Below, piece after piece: positions 51,500 through 61,679 of a DNA stretch of 64,000 nt. Each line of letters starts with the position of its first letter. Position 1 is the first letter of the stretch. This DNA is from Piezodorus guildinii (Eukaryota; Arthropoda; Insecta; Hemiptera; Pentatomidae): the NCBI GenBank assembly GCA_023052935.1, contig CM041295.1, forward strand, positions 19,654,880 through 19,718,879, in the 5' to 3' direction. Under the pieces are notes generated by a model, which made no database searches, had not been told where the DNA came from, and saw only the letters and a program-made list of their open reading frames with translations. The translations under genes and the position numbers were made by a program.

Positions 51500-53220
51500 A
51501 TCCGAAAATTATCTATCCTAAAATCCAATAACCACACTCCTCTCCCTGTTTCTCCAGACGAGCTCAACAATCACTTTATATCCTTTGCTCCTGTTTCTTT
51601 TCCTGCCGCCGATATAGGCCATCAGAGTTTCAATCCAGATAGCTTCTTTTTCTCCCACCTCTCCTATGATGAAATACAAACAGCTATCTTTAAATCTCAT
51701 ACCAATGATTATGGACCCGACAATATTCCCGTAAAACTGATAAAAGCTTGTCTTCCCGTTTTAATACCAGTGCTATACCATATCTACAATTTTTCTTTTC
51801 AAAATACCATATTTCCTAATTCCTGGAAAACTGCCTTAGTTCGTCCATTAAACAAAGTTCCAAATCCTACCTCACCTTCTGATTTCCGTCCTATTTCTCT
51901 CCTTTCTAATTTATCCAAACCCCTAGAACGCCTAGCACAAATCCAGTTATCAAATTTTTTAGAGGAACGTTCCCTTATTAACCCTTTCCAATCCGGCTTC
52001 CGACCGGTTATTCAACCCAATCCGCCCTACTAAAAATAACTCAAGACCTCCAATCCGCTATAGAACACCAAAAACTAACCATCCTCATCCTTCTAGATTT
52101 CTCTAAAGCATTTGATACTGTAGACCATAACATCCTTCTGGCCAAACTACGAAATATTCCTCTATCGAACAGTGCTCTGCGCTGGTTCAAATCCTTCCTC
52201 TCCAACCGCTCACAGTATGTAGTGACCCCAGGTCAACCTCCTTCCAGAACCCTGCCTCTATCCTGTGGTGTACCTCAGGGATCATCATTATCCCCTTCTT
52301 TATTTGCAATTTATATTAATGACCTTCCCCTCCAGATCAATCACTCCCAATACCATATCTATGCAGATGATTTCCAAATCTATCTATCCTTTCCTCCTTC
52401 CCACCTATTACAAGCCACGGAAATGCTTCAAGAGGATCTGAATCGAATCAGCATTTGGGCAGCGGACAACAAGCTTAATTTGAACACTAAGAAGACCAAG
52501 GCAATTGTAATAGGTTCCAATCCCCTCCTTAAGACACTTCCACCGATTCCCACTATGTTTCTGAATAATAATCCAATACAATTCCATCTTTCCGTTAAAA
52601 ACCTCGGAGTTACCCTCGATCAAACCCTTTCCTGGAAAAATCATGTTTCCGAAATCTCCCGTCGTACATTCTCCACCTTAAAACTTCTGAATTACCTCCG
52701 TCCCCTTCTTCCTATAGAAACCCGTAAGCTTTTGGTAAGTTCCTTAATATTTCCCCACTTCGACTACTGCTGTGCGGTGTATGGAGGTGTCTCTGGGGAT
52801 CTCGAGGCAAAACTAAAACGAATGTTTAACTGCTTTATACGTTTCATCTTTGGGATATCCAGAGACACCTCTGTAACTCGTTTTTACGAAGAGTTGAAGT
52901 GGCTTTTCCCTTCCTACCGCCGTAAATACTTCCTGGCATCCTTCCTCTACCAAGTTATCCAATCCCGGTGTCCGTTTTACATCTCAGATCTCCTTATATT
53001 CAAATCCTCCGTTCGTTCCCGTTACACCCGCTCACGGCCTTCAGATCTGTATATGAAGTCCCATCGATCCGCAGCTTTCGATAGATCTTTCTTAATACGA
53101 TCCGCCTCCCTATGGAACTCCATTCCCCCTAATATCCGTGACTCCCAATCTCTCTCCACATTCAAATCCTGTCTATTTAGCCATTTCCTATCAATCCAAT
53201 TTCTAAATAATCCCAAGTAG
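51500..53220 (+). pseudogene. CR1/L2-like reverse transcriptase, one frameshift
   Basis: Frame 1 (to 52031): SPDELNNHFISFAP, NDYGPDNIPVKLIKACLPVL, PNSWKTALVRPLNKVPNPTS and DFRPISLLSNLSKPLERLAQ. A 1-bp change at about 52005 shifts FRP to the next frame, which reads STQSALLKITQDLQSA, LILLDFSKAFDTVDHNILL (motif A), CGVPQGSSLSPSLFAIYIND (motif B) and YHIYADDFQIYLSF (motif C). Then come VKNLGVTLDQTLSWKNHVSE, LIFPHFDYCCAVYGG and the C-terminal AFDRSFLIRSASLWNSIPPN, the typical end of Jockey-superfamily (CR1/L2) proteins. Everything but the one indel looks healthy; the endonuclease is absent. Confidence 0.9.
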
Positions 53221-53400
53221 ATGCTAATTTCAAGAATAATTAACTAATAAATAATAGAACAGATTTACTTATTTAATTATCATCTTCAACGGTAAATTCA
53301 ACAGAGAATATTTGAAATCATTATCTTTTCAAAGTTGCAAGATCAAATTATAAATATGTTTAAAGAAGAATAGTAATTTCCTTTGTTTTTAAAAAACTGT

Positions 53401-53535
53401 GTGCATACATGCATATGCTGGTGTGTGTATGTGCGTGTGTATGTGTGTATGTATGTACGTGTGTATGTGTGTGTGTATATATGGATATATATACGTGTGT
53501 GTGTGTGTGTGTTTATATATATATGTATATATATT
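53401..53535. repeat. (TG)n/(TATG)n microsatellite in the LINE 3' UTR
   Basis: TG- and TATG-rich tract; related tracts occur in the tandem duplication at 45775. Confidence 0.9.
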
Positions 53536-53944
53536 TCTTTTATCTGATTAAATTTTTTTTTTTATATAATTTTTTGTTTCTCATGTTAACATACTTTTAT
53601 TTTTCTGGTTTGCACATTTTTATTACAATTTAGCTTTTAAGTTATTTTATTAGTTCATGTTATTAGTTTAATTCTTTTCTGTTTTTTAGTCATTTTACTC
53701 TAAGACTCTAGTTTTAAGTCCACCTTTTTTATTTCCTGTTATGTTATTCTGAAGGGACTTGTCCCAGAATAAATAAAGAGTTATTATTATTATTATTATT
53801 ATATATAAAATGATAACACGACTTTTGTTTCCGCGAACTCCTTCTAAAACACTAGACGGATTTGAATACAGTTTTTACTATAATTTAGGGCATTCTTTCC
53901 TGAAGGTCTATAAGTAAAATACATTGTAATTTAGCTTTTCTTTC

Positions 53945-54157
53945 CTGTTCCTCAAGGCAGCATCCTAGGACACGTTCTTTATATAGTCTATACAGCTGAT
54001 ATCCCAACCCATCCAAACACTGACCTTCTACCTATGCTGATGACATGTGTGTGCTATCAGTAGATAATGACCCTGTTACAGCCTCCCACACTCCTCAATC
54101 CCACATCCGAGACCTTGAAGTATAGTGCCAGAAATGGAGGATTAAAATTAGTTTTCC
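53945..54157 (+). pseudogene. Jockey-B RT scrap around motif C
   Basis: CCTCAAGGCAGCATCCTAGG (PQGSILG, motif B), TATACAGCTGATATCCCAAC (YTADIPT) and CTATGCTGATGACATGTGTG (YADDMCVLSVDND, in another frame). Then SHTPQSHIRDLE and CQKWRIKI. Frameshifted and cut off where the mariner fragment begins. Confidence 0.85.
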
Positions 54158-54509
54158 AAGTAGGTATCCCATGCTGAAAACTTAGCAAACCAACGGCGAA
54201 TGGTCCGTTCATTAACACTCCCTTCCCCAAACGCCTTGCAAATATTTCTAGCAGTCTCAGCTTCTGAATGGCCGAGTTTAGACTCGTACAAAAATATTAC
54301 TCAAAATCTTGTGTTTCCATGTACATATTTGGAGGTATACTAAAAAGTGGGTAATTGATTGGAAGCTAATTTTTATAATACAAAGGTAGAGGATTAGTAA
54401 CTGTTTACTTCAAAAATGTAAACATTCGGAGGAAAACAACAGAGACCTGCGAAATCCTTTATGTGTTTCAGAAACTATAAAAACGGACATTTGAAGTGAA
54501 ACAACCCAA
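54158..54509 (-). mobile_element. mariner 5' half, copy 5
   Basis: The right end, reversed, is TTGGGTTGTTTCACTTCAAA followed by TA on the plus strand. The minus strand carries the 5' UTR and N-terminal codons to FAKFSAWDTYLE-like sequence, then stops abruptly at 54158 in contact with the Jockey scrap. No 3' end. Confidence 0.88.
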
Positions 54510-55087
54510 TACTTGTTCTCTGATTACTCACCCAAGAGTGCAACTTTCAGCCCCATGGAATTGGTTCAGAAACGAATTCGGCAAACCCTAACAAGAACAT
54601 AGATCATTTCTTGACAATGACCACGGCATTATTTCAGATGATTAAATGATTATAGGGGACGAGGAAGATCTAGAGTACTTGGATGTTTAATGACCTGCGT
54701 AGCTAGCTCTTGAAGTTGCCTTCTCTAATCTCAGGCTCCTTGCGTAATTTATACCCATCCCCTGGGGTATTATCCAAACTAACAGAACAAGAGTAATCTC
54801 TATTACTGTTTGATGGTTTTATGAATAAATGAAGCCGTGTGTTGAGCTTGTCCCAGTTCGGCATTGTTTAATTCCACTCCTGTCATACTGAATCGAAGTA
54901 TAATGAAGGCATATGTATGGTCGACTGTTGTGATGTGTATCAAGCAATTAGATTGTTATTTTTTTGTACAATAAAATGAAATAAAGTTTGGCTAACTGGA
55001 AGAGGTCACAGACTATCTGAATATAGAAAAAATACTGATGTCTAAAATTTGTGAGAACTGTCCTTCTCAAGAGTGGTTTCTATAGCT
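54510..55087. other. Stretch without recognised genes
   Basis: No family recognised; no sustained frame. Confidence 0.45.
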
Positions 55088-56001
55088 TTTTTACTTTCAC
55101 TTACATATATATAGAATATATAGTAAGGGAAAGTATTGTGATCGTGAATTTTTCGGATTCCAGTTTTCAACGGAAATACACATTTTAGGGTCCCCTTAGT
55201 CCAAATGACCAAGTCCCGCATAAAGGTCTGTGTGTGTCCGTGTGTTGTAACTCCCGCGTGTAAACAAAAAGTCCTAAGAAACTTAAATTTTATATTTAAG
55301 ACAAATATACGCCCGAGACGATACAGAAAATGTTTCATCAAAATCAACTAACCAGAAGAGCCACTTTATACCATGCATTTTGCACCTTTTTACGATTTTC
55401 TGAAATACGGCTCTAAAGATTTTGATTAAACTCCCTATATCGATGCACAATTCAATGGGCTTTAATATCATGTAAGTTTCATTCTGATTGAAATAGTCTG
55501 AAAGGGCTTCAATGCCGAAATTTTAATTTTTTCTTCTTCTATAGTACCTTTAATTTTGTAGATTCTATAAAAATAACTATATTATCTTGTTACCACCGAT
55601 GAAAAACAGGTAAATATATAAATTGAATGAATTCGATACCCAACTAAAGGAGAAAACTAAAAAAATATATTTTTTACGCAATTTTTTGTTTTTGAACATA
55701 AGAACAGTAATATACATGTATGATATACCGTTAGAAAGCTTGAGATTTTAGAAAAAAAATTATCTCATACCCAAGTTTTTAAAAGTTAGTAGAGAGTGAT
55801 GAAAAGGCGATAAAACTAAGTGATTATTTTAGATAATAATATAATATATTTTTTTAATAAAACACATGTTTCTATAGAAATTCCATTTAATTAATTCTGT
55901 AATGGTTTCACTCATTTTTATCTCTAACTGTATTTAAAAATTCTTTAAATGATTCTAAAAACGGAGGTAAGTAAAAGTCGTGTGTTGCCCGCACCAGATT
56001 T
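55088..56001 (+). mobile_element. Helitron-like nonautonomous element, copy 1
   Basis: Left ACTTTCACTTACATATATATAG then TAGTAAGGGAAAGTATTGTG (given as ACTTTCACTTAC and TAGTAAGGGAAAGTATTGTG). Right GGAGGTAAGTAAAAGTCGTG then TGTTGCCCGCACCAGA. ACTTTCACTTAC is present inverted near both ends. T-rich DNA borders both sides. The interior includes CCAAATGACCAAGTCCCGC, a short GT tract, ATTCGATACCCAACTAAAGG and an AT-rich half. No protein is encoded. Confidence 0.65.
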
Positions 56002-56089
56002 GTTTTAAAATGATTAAGGATTTAAATTACTTGATACTTTTGCATCCATTTACCTCTATATTAATACATCTGTTTATTAAGGAGGGAAA

Positions 56090-56352
56090 TTGAACCAAAG
56101 TTTTGTTGAAAATATCTGTTTGATTTTGGTTTACTTTCAATAAAAAAATATCCCCTCTCAAAATTTAAGAACTTACGTTTTAAGTGATGAAATGTCCATA
56201 AAACAAACTGATTGACTAAAACACATGTTTCTGTTAAAATCCAATGTAAATAAATCTTTAACAATTTATTTCGTTTCTAAATTTGTTTGAAAATTCTGAA
56301 TTTGATATAAGTAACGAAGGCAAGTGAAAGTCGTGTGTTGCGCACTCCAGAT
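56090..56352 (+). repeat. Helitron-like family, right-end fragment
   Basis: Ends GGCAAGTGAAAGTCGTGTGT then TGCGCACTCCAGATTTTTT, as in copies 1 and 2; preceded by about 150 bp of related AT-rich interior (ACACATGTTTCTGTTAAAAT). Confidence 0.6.
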
Positions 56353-56620
56353 TTTTTCGTAAGTAGGTGCTACTAGATCGGCCCTTTTTAGGATTGGGAT
56401 AAACGGCGAGAGAACGGGTAGGTGAGCATTCATGAGATTTTGTGATAGTGAATGATCATACACTCTCACATACTTTCAAGGTAATATAATTAATGTTTAA
56501 TTACCTTATTTTCTTCGAAACTGTTAATATAAATAATGTTAAATTTCTTTAAATGGAGTTTATACATTAACAACATGTTTTCAAGATGTGTATATTACAA
56601 TTGTTTGTTCTGATATAATA
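56353..56620 (+). repeat. Repeat family R, partial copy
   Basis: CTACTAGATCGGCCCTTTTT, AGAGAACGGGTAGGTGAGCA, TTCATGAGATTTTGTGATAG, CACTCTCACATACTTTCAAG and ACATGTTTTCAAGATGTG. An inverted homologue lies at 59325-59575, a direct one at 28380. Confidence 0.65.
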
Positions 56621-56684
56621 TGATCATTTCGTGATATAATATTCTTTTTTTCATCTTTTGAAGAAATATTATTTAATGATATTA

Positions 56685-58146
56685 TTAACCAGTTGCCGCA
56701 ATTGACAGCTTTAGCCGTCCGATCTTCGGCGATATGTAGGCAAACGACGGCTATAGCCGTCATGCACATTTTAATCGATAAGAAAAAGGACAGCGTTAGT
56801 ACGGAGTGTACGATTAAGTAATACATCGAAAAAAAAAAGTATAGTATGCCAGACAGCATATCAATTGTTTTTACTTTCACTTACTATATATAGTAAGGGG
56901 AAGTATTGCGATCGTGAAAATTTTCGAATTCCAGTTTTCAACGGAAATAAACATTTTAGGGTCCCCTGAGTCAAAATAAGTCCCGCAAAAAGGTCTGTGT
57001 GTGTGTGTGTGTGGTAACTCCCGGGTGAAACGGTAAGTCCTATAAAACTGAAATTTATAACACCCGAGGCGTTACAAAACCTTTTTCATCAAAATGAGCT
57101 TACCAGAAGAGCCACTTTATAACATGCATTTTACACCTTTTTTCGATTTTCTCGAAAACGGTTACGACGATTTTGATTAAACTCGCTATATCGATGTAAA
57201 ATTTAACGGGCTTTAATATAATTTAGGTTTCATTCGGATTAAAATGGTCTGACAGGACTTAAATGCCGATTTTTTTTAAATTTCTTTCATTAAAGTACCT
57301 TTAATTTTGTTGAATATATAAAAATAACTGTATTTCTTGTTACCACTGATGAAAAACAGGTAAATATATAAATTAATTGAATTCGATACTCAACTAAAGG
57401 AGGAAACAGAAAACATATTATTTAATGCTATTTTTTGTTTTTGAACATAAGAGCAGTAATATACATGTATGATATACCGTTGGAAAGCTAAAGATTTTAG
57501 AAAAAATATTATCTTATACTAAAGCTTTTAAAAGTTAACAGAGAGTGGTGAAAAGAAGATAAAACTAACTGATCATGTTAAATAATAATATAATATATTT
57601 TTTAATATAACACATGTTTCTATATAAATTCGATTTAATTAATTCTTTAATAGTTTCACGTATTTTTATCTCTAACTTTATTTGAATATTCTTTTATTGA
57701 TTTAAAAAATGGAGGTAAGTGAAAGTCGTGTGTTGCCCGCACCAGATTTTTTTTAATTCGTTTTCTCATGCTTTACTGCATCGAAACATTTGGGACAAAT
57801 GATGGCTATAACAGTCGTTCACGATGATAATAGCGGTCAGTAGTTGTCCCACACGTTTAGTGCATTTCAGTTGATGCAGTTGAAAAGTGTGTTTTGTGAA
57901 GACAAACCATTTATTCTGTATCTTTTCATAAATTAGGTAAATATAGATCAATTAATCTTTTCAAAATTGAATAAATAAAAAAGTACACAGGTATCAGAGT
58001 TTTTTTAGAAAAACTGAAGCCAAATAGGGTAATTTTCACTTCCATACAACTTGCCCTCGATTTCAACTGACAGTCATAAACAATTAAAAAAACAAATGTG
58101 GTTCAGAGTAGGATTATTAAATTAAAAGTGTGCGGGCACGGGTTAA
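56685..58146. mobile_element. piggyBac-like element, copy 2, split by a Helitron-like insertion
   Basis: Left TTAACCAGTTGCCGCA, right TGCGGGCACGGGTTAA, in inverted orientation relative to 21931-22975. Subterminal palindromes at 56704-56719, 56746-56761 (GACGGCTATAGCCGTC, perfect) and 57801-57816. The interior continues on both sides of 56870-57738; subtracting that insertion leaves about 590 bp, so this copy is shorter than copy 1. No transposase. Confidence 0.85.
56870..57738 (+). mobile_element. Helitron-like nonautonomous element, copy 2 (boundaries fixed by empty site)
   Basis: Begins ACTTTCACTTACTATATATA and ends TGTTGCCCGCACCAGA followed by T's. The host sequence CAATTGTTTTTTCATGCG (reverse of copy 1 of the piggyBac-like element at about 22780) is split within its T run, so insertion was between T's with no longer duplication. 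The left end contains a perfect palindrome CTTACTATATATAGTAAG. Insertion between T's, inverted subterminal repeats and a terminal palindrome resemble Helentron/DINE-type elements. Confidence 0.65.
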
Positions 58147-58173
58147 TTTAAAAAAAAAATAATATTTGATGTT

Positions 58174-58782
58174 TTTTATTTTATTTTTTTTTAGTTATTT
58201 ATTCAAAGATATTTACAACTGTATTTATTAAATACAACAAGTAAATGGGATAGATTTGTGATTAAGACATATGATTGTCTTGTGAAGAAACTACCCATTG
58301 GTAGAACTCCAATGACCAATTTATGGTAAGAGATCTCTTGGCCATCTTCTTTTAAGTCGCCTCGGTGGATTGTCAGGAATAGATGTTGAGGAGAGGTCAC
58401 GGATAAGCGGGTTTGAGTGGGCAGGAAGTTTGGAATGGAAGGATGTATATCTGGATCGGGCCAAGTCTTCAACTAATGGGATATTTAGGTCTTTATGGAT
58501 AATTTTATTTGTAACAAAGTATGGAGCATTAAGGATTTTTCGAAGGATCTTGGATTGCAGGGATTGGATGCGAGAGGAATTCGATGGATTAGTGGACCCC
58601 CATAACTCAATGCCGTAGGTCCAAATAGGCCTTATAATGGTTATATAAATGAGTTTTTTGTAGGAAATAGAAAGCTTTGAGCGTTTGTCGAGTAAGTGTT
58701 GTAGTAATCGGTATCTACGGACAGTTTCCTGTCGTTTCAGTCTAGTGTGAGGGTTCCATGTGAGGCGTTTGTCGAGGTTTGG
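58174..58782 (-). mobile_element. Jockey-B LINE, 5'-truncated copy with 11-bp TSD
   Basis: T-rich left edge, 3' UTR, C-terminal coding part. TATTTGATGTT at 58163-58173 and 58783-58793. It landed 17 bp to the right of the piggyBac-like element. Confidence 0.9.
58321..58782 (-). pseudogene. Jockey-type RT C-terminal fragment, open
   Basis: One open frame of about 153 codons from the truncation point: LDKRLTWNPHTRLKRQETVR, RYRLLQHLLDKRSKLSISYK, IIRPIWTYGIELWGSTNPSN, PYFVTNKIIHKDLNIPLVED and PPRRLKRRWPRDLLP. It is the least damaged Jockey-B C-terminus in the window, but lacks the palm domain. Confidence 0.88.
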
Positions 58783-59216
58783 TATTTGATGTTGATATCC
58801 GAATTTATTTTTTAAAATATGCCTTCCCATTACCCCGCTACTTTCATGAACTCTAACAATACCTCCCTCTCATGGAGTTTCACCTAACTCTTCTCTCACT
58901 GTCAAGCGTTGCCTTAATTTGAAAAGGGGGCAAGATTGGATACCTAGTTACAAGAAAAGGTGCTAGAGAGGGATGATTCTCACAGTTTTAGACGCTATTG
59001 AAAAAATGGGTCTGTGTAAACAGGACAACAGAAATGGGTTTGTATAAACAGGACATCGGTAAAACCTACCTATTTAGAACGTAAAGAACATGCGGTTGTA
59101 TTTGGAAAAGAAGTGCTTGGATTTGCAGCTGCAATAACAAACCAATTCAGTAGTTTTTAGATATTAAGTTCCCAAAAACCTAGTTTGGGGCTAAATTTCC
59201 AACTCCTACTAATGTT

Positions 59217-59710
59217 TATGATAGGGCCAACCCATAAAATTATCTTCTTCCCTGAATGATTTCAACAATAAAAAATAAAGCCATAGGAGGCAAATACTGT
59301 AAAAAACAGAACTCTCCCTTCTTGTAATTGTAATATACACATCTTTATAGCATGTTGTTAATGTATAAACTACATTTTAAGAAGTTAAACATTATTTATA
59401 ATAACAGTTATAAAGAAAATAGGGTAATTAAAACTGTATTATATTACCTTGAAAGTATAAAAGAGTGTATGATCATTCACTATCACAAAATCTCATGAAT
59501 GTTAACCTGACTGTTCTCTCGCCGTTTATCCCAATCTTAAAAAGGGCCAATCTAGTAGCACCTAGTTACTAAAAAAAGTCTGGGGCTAAGGCAGAAATTC
59601 CCAACACCCTCCGATGCTATGGTCACCTCATAAAATTATCTTCTTCCCTGAATGATTTCAACAATCAAAAATAAAGGCGTAGGAGGGAAATACTGGAAAA
59701 AACATAAGGG
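59217..59710 (+). repeat. Direct repeat of about 95 bp, two copies
   Basis: ATAAAATTATCTTCTTCCCT, GAATGATTTCAACAAT and AAAAATAAAG.C.TAGGAGG occur at 59235-59310 and 59628-59705. The inverted family R fragment (59325-59575) lies between them. Confidence 0.85.
59325..59575 (-). repeat. Repeat family R, inverted partial copy
   Basis: Plus strand ACACATCTTTATAGCATGTT, GAGTGTATGATCATTCACTA, CACAAAATCTCATGAATG, CTCTCGCCGTTTATCCCAAT and GGGCCAATCTAGTAGCACCT: the reverse complement of 56353-56620. Confidence 0.75.
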
Positions 59711-60664
59711 AGAGGATTCACAAAAGTTGACGGAGAATAACCCCGGATTCGACAGCCTACCCAGAGAAAAAGCCACCAGAAAGCTCAACCAACATCATCT
59801 AGATTAGTCAATAATTATTTATAATGTACATGGTTTCAAAATATTTTTTGTTCAAAATAATTACTTTAAGGTGAATTAAACAAAATTACTATTTATCATT
59901 AAACAGGAAAACACTAATCACCTTTGGAAAAGTTTCCAATTTAAATTCCATAGAAGCAATTATCTTCAACAATTACCCATGGCATCCCATAGTTTAAACT
60001 ATATTTTTTCAAAAGAGAATCAATGGCAGGTGAGATGATAATATGTAGGTATAATCAGAAGTCAGTCTAGTAAACGATTTTTAACCGACGCACAGTTGGC
60101 TAAACAACCAATTTAGGTGGACAAAAGTCAAGTCAAAAGTTTGGAATTTTCCAGTGCTTCACCTTTTTATTATTAGTTAGCAAGACCATTAATACTAATA
60201 TTTCCCACAATAATGTTTTTCATGGGTAATGTTATAATCTAAAAAAATGTTTGGTCATAAAATGAAATCTCTTAAGACATTGTAATCGTTTCCCGTGTAC
60301 ATGACATACTCCTGTATACATAATGTAAACACGACGAAAGATTTTCATAACAGATCCGGTTAAAATTTCGATTATGTTCATGTCATTAACAGCTTCCTAA
60401 ATTAGCTAAGGGAAGTTGAAGGTGTGTAATGATGTGAAACTGAGGCGGCTCAAAATTGCATTAGGTTTTCAATTAGTTACGCCAGTGGCACCTTCTTCAA
60501 ACTTAAACTTGGCTCAAACTTGTATGGAACTTGCCACTTTCTTATATCGCTGCTATTGGCAAATTAATGTTGAGGGAATGCAGGATAAAAAGTTTAAATT
60601 ATAGCCTCTTCAAATACTTGAGCAACTCGAAAGTTTCTTAAGAATAGCGGTTTCGGATTAAATG
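59711..60664. other. Stretch without recognised genes
   Basis: A 62-codon frame at 60416-60604 has no motif. Otherwise nothing recognised. Confidence 0.45.
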
Positions 60665-60840
60665 TAAATAATTCTTTAGTATCCTGGGACAAGTCCCTTT
60701 AAAATAACATTTTTAGAAAATAGGAATTGGGCTATAGAGTCCAAGAGTAAATTAAATACATATAAACAAGTTAACAAATACTAATATAAAAGAGGTATAT
60801 CTGAATTAGAAAAAAAATAAAAAGAACCTTATGTACAATT
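60665..60840 (-). repeat. CR1/L2-like LINE 3' end
   Basis: Minus strand: TTTACTCTTGGACTCTATAG, AAAGGGACTTGTCCCAGGAT. Compare TTTACTCTAAGACTCTAGTT and AAGGGACTTGTCCCAGAATA at 53693-53772. Hairpin at 60686-60697. Coding region absent. Confidence 0.7.
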
Positions 60841-60925
60841 CTATTGTTGCTGGATTGTCCTTTAATGATTAAATATGCGAGATTTGAAGGTATTGGGTTT
60901 GTTTTGACATGAAAACTTTATACCA

Positions 60926-61673
60926 CTTTTTAGTATACCTCCAAATATCAACATGGAAACACGCGATTTTCGAGTAATATTTTTGTACGAATTTAAGCTC
61001 GGCCATTAGCAGCTGAGACCGCTAGAAATATTTGCAAGACGTCTAGGGAAGGGAGTGTTAATGAACGGACCATTCGCCGTTGGTTTGCTAAGTTTTCAGC
61101 TGGGGATACCGACTTGGAAAACTTGCCCCGAGGAAGACCTTTATCCGTAATAGACAACGATGTCCTCAAACACACAGTAGAAGGAAACCCCTACCAAACA
61201 GTTAAAGGACTCTCAGCACAACTAAATGCAAGTACATCTACCGTTTCCAGACATTTAAAGTGTATTGGGAAAGTAAAAAAGCTCGATACATGGGTACCTC
61301 ATGATCTCACTGAGCGGCAGCAATACCCTATGTTTCAAAACATACTGAGCAAAAATTGAAAGAACTGGGCTACGAAGTTCTTCCGCACCCACCATATGCT
61401 CCCGACTTGTCTCCAACAGATTACCACATGTTCACGAATTTTGACGACTTCGTCAATGGAAAACTTTTTGAAAATGATGATCAAGTGAAAAGTGCGTTTT
61501 CAGATTTTGTTTCACTTTAAAGCTCAGAGTTTTTCAGGTCGGGGATAAAAAAGTTGGTGTCACGTTGGGAAAAAGAAGGCAAATACTTCGAATAAAATTA
61601 TCTTGTTTTCATATCGTATTTTTAATAAAAATCTTTTACCTTGAAAACGGACATTGCATGTGACACAACCCAA
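60926..61673 (+). mobile_element. mariner copy 6, internally deleted, 5' end lost
   Basis: Starts within the 5' UTR (CCACTTTTTAGTATACCTCC) and ends with the 3' terminal repeat, reversed TTGGGTTGTGTCACATGCAA, followed by TA (61674-61675). It carries the same internal junction as the copies at 17701 and 32797. Confidence 0.9.
60953..61595 (+). pseudogene. mariner transposase, central part deleted
   Basis: METRDFRVIFLYEFKLGH (stop after, indel near 61003), then MENLPRGRPLSVIDNDVLKH, TVEGNPYQTVKGLSAQLNAS, TVSRHLKCIGKVKKLDTWVP and HDLTERQQ. It jumps to the C-terminal part in another frame: ELGYEVLPHPPYAPDLSPTD, YHMF, KLFENDDQVKSAFSDFVSL and KKLVSRWEKEGKYFE. Only the third catalytic Asp remains. 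Confidence 0.9.
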
Positions 61674-61679
61674 TAGAAA

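Larger units (their letters stand above)
51500..53800 (+). mobile_element. CR1/L2-like LINE, 5'-truncated
   Basis: RT and C-terminal coding region (to TAG at 53218-53220) followed by a 570-bp 3' UTR containing TG repeats, a terminal hairpin GGGACTTGTCCC at 53754-53765, and an (ATT)n tail (about 53780-53802). The endonuclease is missing. Relatives are at 38790 (coding scrap), 46136 and 60665 (3' ends). Confidence 0.85.
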
